DNA of 16,174 nt from Gemmatimonadaceae bacterium (lineage in GTDB: Bacteria; Gemmatimonadota; Gemmatimonadetes; Gemmatimonadales; Gemmatimonadaceae). Numbering within the stretch: position 1 is the first letter of the stretch; every line of letters starts with the position of its first letter. A model generated the notes under the pieces. The model saw nothing but the letters and a program-made list of their open reading frames with translations. It made no database searches and was not told where the DNA came from. Position numbers and translations under genes: made by a program. Shown piece by piece: positions 13,777-16,174 of this stretch. The stretch is taken from positions 1 to 16,174 of the forward strand of contig JANWKK010000220.1 in NCBI GenBank assembly GCA_025451425.1, in the 5' to 3' direction.

Positions 13777-14366
13777 CGATTCAACGCCTCCCGCAAGAGA
13801 AGCCGAGCGCGATGGAGCTGTGCCTTCGTTGCTCCCGTGGTCACGCCCAACATCTCGGCAATTTCCTCGTGTTTATAACCTTCTACATCGTGCAGCACGA
13901 ACACCCTCCGTGCACCGGGCGGCAGCCGTCCGATCGCGTCCTCGAGGTCGAGCAGATCGCCGGGCGGTAAGGGCATCCCAACCGTTCCGGATGTACTGCT
14001 CGACGCGACAGCGTCAACGCCACCGTTCTCCTCATCGGAATCCTCGAACCGCGATTGTCGGCGTCCATCGCTCTTTCGCGCGTTGAGCACGACGTTGACC
14101 GTCATTCGGTGCAGCCACGTTCCGAACGAGCTCTCGCCGCGAAAAAGGTGCAGCTTCTCCCACGCCCGGACGAAGACATCCTGCGTCAACTCTTCGGCAC
14201 GCAGGCGATCTGCAACCATGCGCGCGCAAAGCGAGAACACCCGATTGACGTGTTGACGGTAGAGGCGCTCGAAAGCTTCGCGATTCCCCGAAGCGGCTAG
14301 AGCTACGTCGGAATCGCCGTTGTTCTTCGGGGTTGTCGATGCTTCGATGATTGCCACTGCCGTCAT
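13773..14366 (-). CDS. ECF-family RNA polymerase sigma factor
   Basis: A 197-residue group IV sigma factor. Region 2 runs from DVALAASGNREAFERLYRQHV to SSFGTWLHRMTVNVVLNARK and includes the -10-recognition segment AEELTQDVFVRAWEKL. A Ser/Gly/Pro linker (about 108-137) joins it to region 4 (LEDAIGRLPPGARRVFVLHDVEGYKHEEIAEML, helix-turn-helix GVTTGATKAQLHRARLLLR; segments DAIGRLPPG, VLHDVEGYKHEEIA). It should drive an envelope-stress regulon and probably its own operon, although I could not find a convincing ECF promoter (GGAAC-like -35) upstream. ATG 14366 is preferred; ATG 14384 or the frame up to 14456 would add an unconserved extension. It overlaps the anti-sigma gene by 4 bases. Confidence 0.93.
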   Translation of the reverse strand: MTAVAIIEASTTPKNNGDSDVALAASGNREAFERLYRQHVNRVFSLCARMVADRLRAEELTQDVFVRAWEKLHLFRGESSFGTWLHRMTVNVVLNARKSDGRRQSRFEDSDEENGGVDAVASSSTSGTVGMPLPPGDLLDLEDAIGRLPPGARRVFVLHDVEGYKHEEIAEMLGVTTGATKAQLHRARLLLREALNR

Positions 14367-14449
14367 GGATCGTGGGGTCTCCATCCAGGCACTGGATGAG
14401 ATACCACGATCGGGGGAAAGGTTTGAATCGGACACGGAGAGCCGGTCTG

Positions 14450-14482
14450 CCCGCAACTCAGCAAACTGCCAACAGTTGCGGG
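14450..14482. terminator. Perfect 9-bp inverted repeat at the HAD gene end
   Basis: CCCGCAACT (14450-14458) and AGTTGCGGG (14474-14482) are perfect inverted repeats with a 15-base loop. The left arm touches the stop codon of the HAD gene (14458-14460), and the right arm lies in its last codons. No T-run follows on the minus strand. It could be a factor-assisted terminator or an operator for the sigma gene that starts about 85 bases downstream. Confidence 0.4.
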
Positions 14483-15135
14483 AGCTCGGTGATCCGTTCG
14501 AGGTACATCCCGGGCGAGGCGACCGCGAGCTGCTCGCGAGTAAAGGGACCCCACAACGCCGCGATCGTCAGCACCCCGGCAGCATTGCCGGACTCGACGT
14601 CGTGCACTGAATCGCCGACGAAAGTGGCTTCATCAGGCTCGTAGCCGAGACGACTCAACGCGGTCAGTACGGGCTCGGGATCTGGTTTGTGTCTCGAGCA
14701 GGAATCGCAGCCGATGATCACCTCGAAATACTCGATCAGTCCCACATGCTCGAGCCCGCGACGTGCTAGTGCCTCAGTCTTACTCGTGACGAGCGCCATC
14801 GGATGTCCATTCCCCGCGAGCGACGCGACGACAGCGGGAACGCCGTCATAGCAGCTGACGAGATCGTCGTGATTTGCGAATTGATGCTCTCGATAGGCGG
14901 CGATCAGTCGGTCGATCTCGGCGTCGTCGGACGAGTACCGCCGAAACATCGTTCGTAACGGGGTGCCGACACCCGTCAGCCATTCCGCGTCGGTGGGCAG
15001 GGGTGCGCGACATTTTGCGAATGCATATCTCATCGAGCCGAGAATCAAACCGATCGAATCGATGAGAGTGCCGTCGAGATCGAAAAGCACAGCAATGGGC
15101 CGCGAACGACGGACCCTCCGTGGTGGGGTTGGCAT
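14458..15135 (-). CDS. HAD-family phosphatase, phosphoglycolate phosphatase type
   Basis: A 225-residue enzyme of the usual length for Gph-like proteins. Motif I is DLDGT (D19, D21), with a cap domain inserted after it; motif II is VTSK; motif III is KPDPEP; motif IV is GDSVHD. These make a magnesium-dependent phosphatase that goes through an aspartyl-phosphate. The 2-phosphoglycolate substrate is the family default, but related enzymes such as beta-phosphoglucomutase and pyrophosphatase PpaX share these motifs, so I leave the symbol blank. ATG 15135 is the start. It has no ribosome site; a 10-bp palindrome lies 5 bases upstream, and the mRNA may be leaderless. Cotranscription with the sigma gene downstream is possible but a hairpin separates them. 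Confidence 0.9.
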   Translation of the reverse strand: MPTPPRRVRRSRPIAVLFDLDGTLIDSIGLILGSMRYAFAKCRAPLPTDAEWLTGVGTPLRTMFRRYSSDDAEIDRLIAAYREHQFANHDDLVSCYDGVPAVVASLAGNGHPMALVTSKTEALARRGLEHVGLIEYFEVIIGCDSCSRHKPDPEPVLTALSRLGYEPDEATFVGDSVHDVESGNAAGVLTIAALWGPFTREQLAVASPGMYLERITELPQLLAVC

Positions 15136-15140
15136 TACAC

Positions 15141-15150
15141 AAAGTACTTT
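15141..15150. promoter_or_regulatory. 10-bp palindrome before the HAD gene
   Basis: AAAGTACTTT is a perfect palindrome, 5 bases upstream of the HAD ATG. On the minus strand its second half TACTTT could act as the -10 of a leaderless transcript, or the whole could be an operator. Only position and symmetry support this. Confidence 0.25.
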
Positions 15151-15314
15151 CGTGACACCGGGCGGGCGTTGCGACCCGGTGCAGGGCTGACAGGAGCAGA
15201 CGTAACGAGGACTGGACTGGCCGTGATGCGGAGTACAGATTCTGCGAACGCGAAACGGAGTACTCGGATCAACCGTCTTTCAGCGGCCGGAGCATCCCGC
15301 CCGCTGCTGAGCCG

Positions 15315-15878
15315 GTGCCGTCCGAGCATGCTGCCAGCGTTGCCCTTGTTATGACTCTTCTGCTCCTCGCGAGCGCCACAGCACTCGCCTTCTCTCACGG
15401 TCCCGACAGCACCCGCCTCGCCGCGAACACGGCGTCGCGTTCTGCCGCGCCCGTGGCAGCCGACAGCCTCGTGCTGAACAAGGGCCGCCGTGAACTGGTC
15501 GTCTACTATCGCGGCTATCCCGTCCACGTTTATTACGTCGCGCTGGGCCGCAATCCAGTCGGCGACAAAGAGCGGATCGGAGACAACCGAACGCCAGAAG
15601 GGCTCTTTTACATCGAGGGTCGGAATCCGAACAGCCGGTATCACCTGTCGCTGCGGATCTCGTATCCGGACGCGGTGCATCGGGCGCGCGCTGCCAAGCT
15701 TGGTGTAGAGCCCGGCGGCGATATCATGATTCACGGTCTACCCGAAGAGCAAGCGGTTTTTGGCCCCGCTCACCGCGACTACGACTGGACCAACGGCTGC
15801 ATCGCCGTCACGAACAGAGAGATCGAAGAGCTCTGGCGCGTGATTCATGACGGTACGCCAATCGAGATCAAGCCCTGA
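15315..15878 (+). CDS. Exported L,D-transpeptidase (YkuD family)
   Basis: A 187-residue protein with an export segment VALVMTLLLLASATALAFS, a short disordered stretch, and a catalytic YkuD domain. The domain begins LVLNKGRRELVVYYRGYPVHVYYVALG and has RIGDNRTPEGLFYI, then IMIHGL (H140) and DWTNGCIAVTNREIEELW with the catalytic C162. Such enzymes make 3-3 crosslinks in peptidoglycan or attach outer-membrane lipoproteins to it, acting in the periplasm. GTG 15315 gives a complete signal peptide; ATG 15351 would also keep most of it, and neither has a clear ribosome site, so the start is unsure. The 180-base region upstream holds a CACCGGG/CCCGGTG inverted repeat (15156-15181) and a repeated CGGAGTAC (15229 and 15256), without a recognisable promoter. 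Confidence 0.9.
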   Translation: MPSEHAASVALVMTLLLLASATALAFSHGPDSTRLAANTASRSAAPVAADSLVLNKGRRELVVYYRGYPVHVYYVALGRNPVGDKERIGDNRTPEGLFYIEGRNPNSRYHLSLRISYPDAVHRARAAKLGVEPGGDIMIHGLPEEQAVFGPAHRDYDWTNGCIAVTNREIEELWRVIHDGTPIEIKP

Positions 15879-15896
15879 TCGATCTCCGCGCTCCGC

Positions 15897-16174
15897 TCAA
15901 TCGCTGCTGCAACGCCACGTAGTCGAGCGGTCCGGCGCCGGGTTCGCATAGCCAATTCGCGGAAGCACCTGGGCAGCGCCAAGCATCAATCCCCAGAGCA
16001 CGACGAGCACCGCCGTAAGGTGGCGCTTGGGCATTCGGTGCGTGAACGTCGCCGTCGCTGTCCAGATCCCCGCGACGACAAGCATGACGATCGCGCCAAG
16101 GTACCCTGACAGCATCGCGCCGCAGGTCACCTCGTAGGGCCAGCAGGCGAGCGAGACGGCAAGACACAAAACAA
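15897..16174 (-). CDS. Small membrane protein, partial at the right edge
   Basis: The minus-strand frame is open from the window edge to a stop at 15897, about 91 residues. Two hydrophobic segments are visible, YLGAIVMLVVAGIWTATATF and LTAVLVVLWGLMLGAAQVL, separated by a short basic turn HRMPKRH. A TTG at 16167-16169 is a possible start, but the frame continues upstream past the edge, so the N-terminus is probably missing. I do not recognise the family. It is convergent with the L,D-transpeptidase gene, 18 bases from its stop. The competing minus frame at 15868-16167 is Arg-rich without hydrophobic pattern and looks like a shadow. Confidence 0.5.
   Translation of the reverse strand, partial: VLCLAVSLACWPYEVTCGAMLSGYLGAIVMLVVAGIWTATATFTHRMPKRHLTAVLVVLWGLMLGAAQVLPRIGYANPAPDRSTTWRCSSD

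Noticed and set aside
14384..14440. Autoregulatory ECF promoter upstream of the sigma gene (AAACC ... TCTCA)
   Set aside because: The spacing (18 bases) and the -35-like word fit no ECF class well; too weak to annotate.
15135..15734. 199-codon minus-strand open frame and a 61-codon plus-strand frame (15169-15354) around the L,D-transpeptidase start
   Set aside because: The first is antisense to the transpeptidase. The second has no family pattern and no ribosome site, and it overlaps the signal-peptide codons in another frame.

Overview
The window is a GC-rich (about 60-65 % by eye), gene-dense bacterial chromosome segment. Three things point to a soil-type Gram-negative lineage, most likely Gemmatimonadota: an ImuA-ImuB-DnaE2 mutasome cassette, tandem DUF4097 beta-solenoid genes behind an ECF sigma/anti-sigma pair, and GC-rich codon use with GTG and TTG starts. 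This placement is inference from gene content. I see no rRNA, tRNA, CRISPR array, transposase, integrase or phage gene.

Layout, left to right. (1) 1-3586, minus strand: the SOS-mutagenesis cassette imuA-imuB-dnaE2, with dnaE2 running off the left edge. The genes are tightly coupled: dnaE2 starts on a TTG inside the imuB stop, and imuA overlaps imuB by about 260 bp. Each of the three genes carries a short-period repeat insertion that keeps the frame open. (2) 3788-4084, plus: a small YggL-like gene. (3) 4107-5228, minus: a radical SAM protein of the SPL-like family that ends in QLDLL, a sliding-clamp-type peptide. (4) 5233-6783, plus: a polytopic membrane protein of glycosyltransferase-C type. 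(5) 6793-7524, minus: a secreted or membrane protein with an HEGGH motif, divergent from (6) 7523-7813, plus: pterin-4a-carbinolamine dehydratase. (7) 7808-9255, minus: a Bax-inhibitor-1 family membrane protein followed by a PIG-L/LmbE-family deacetylase. (8) 9331-14366, minus: an ECF sigma factor, a zinc-finger transmembrane anti-sigma factor, and four secreted DUF4097 repeat proteins in a row. (9) 14458-15135, minus: a HAD phosphatase of phosphoglycolate phosphatase type. (10) 15315-15878, plus: an exported L,D-transpeptidase. (11) 15897-16174, minus: part of a small membrane protein.

How the genes work together. Region 1, possibly with the radical SAM gene, forms a DNA-damage and translesion-synthesis block. 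Region 8 looks like a self-contained envelope-stress module: the sigma and anti-sigma genes overlap by 4 bp, the first DUF4097 gene follows 11 bp later, and three further paralogues continue in the same direction. A good terminator-like hairpin lies between the third and fourth solenoid genes. Three of the four solenoid proteins share one conserved Cys pair next to an acidic or His-rich loop, which the sigma-proximal member lacks.

The most unusual sequence-level signals are: (a) heptamer arrays with inverted arms inserted inside dnaE2 and imuA, plus a six-copy 15-bp tandem repeat in imuB; (b) the word CCTAACG, found 11 times, always on the coding strand of the local gene; (c) QLDLL at the end of the radical SAM protein beside the mutasome; and (d) the sigma/anti-sigma/DUF4097 cluster. 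Intergenic gaps are all under 300 bp; those over about 100 bp (3587-3787, 10192-10305, 15136-15314) are described in the features or in the rejected list.
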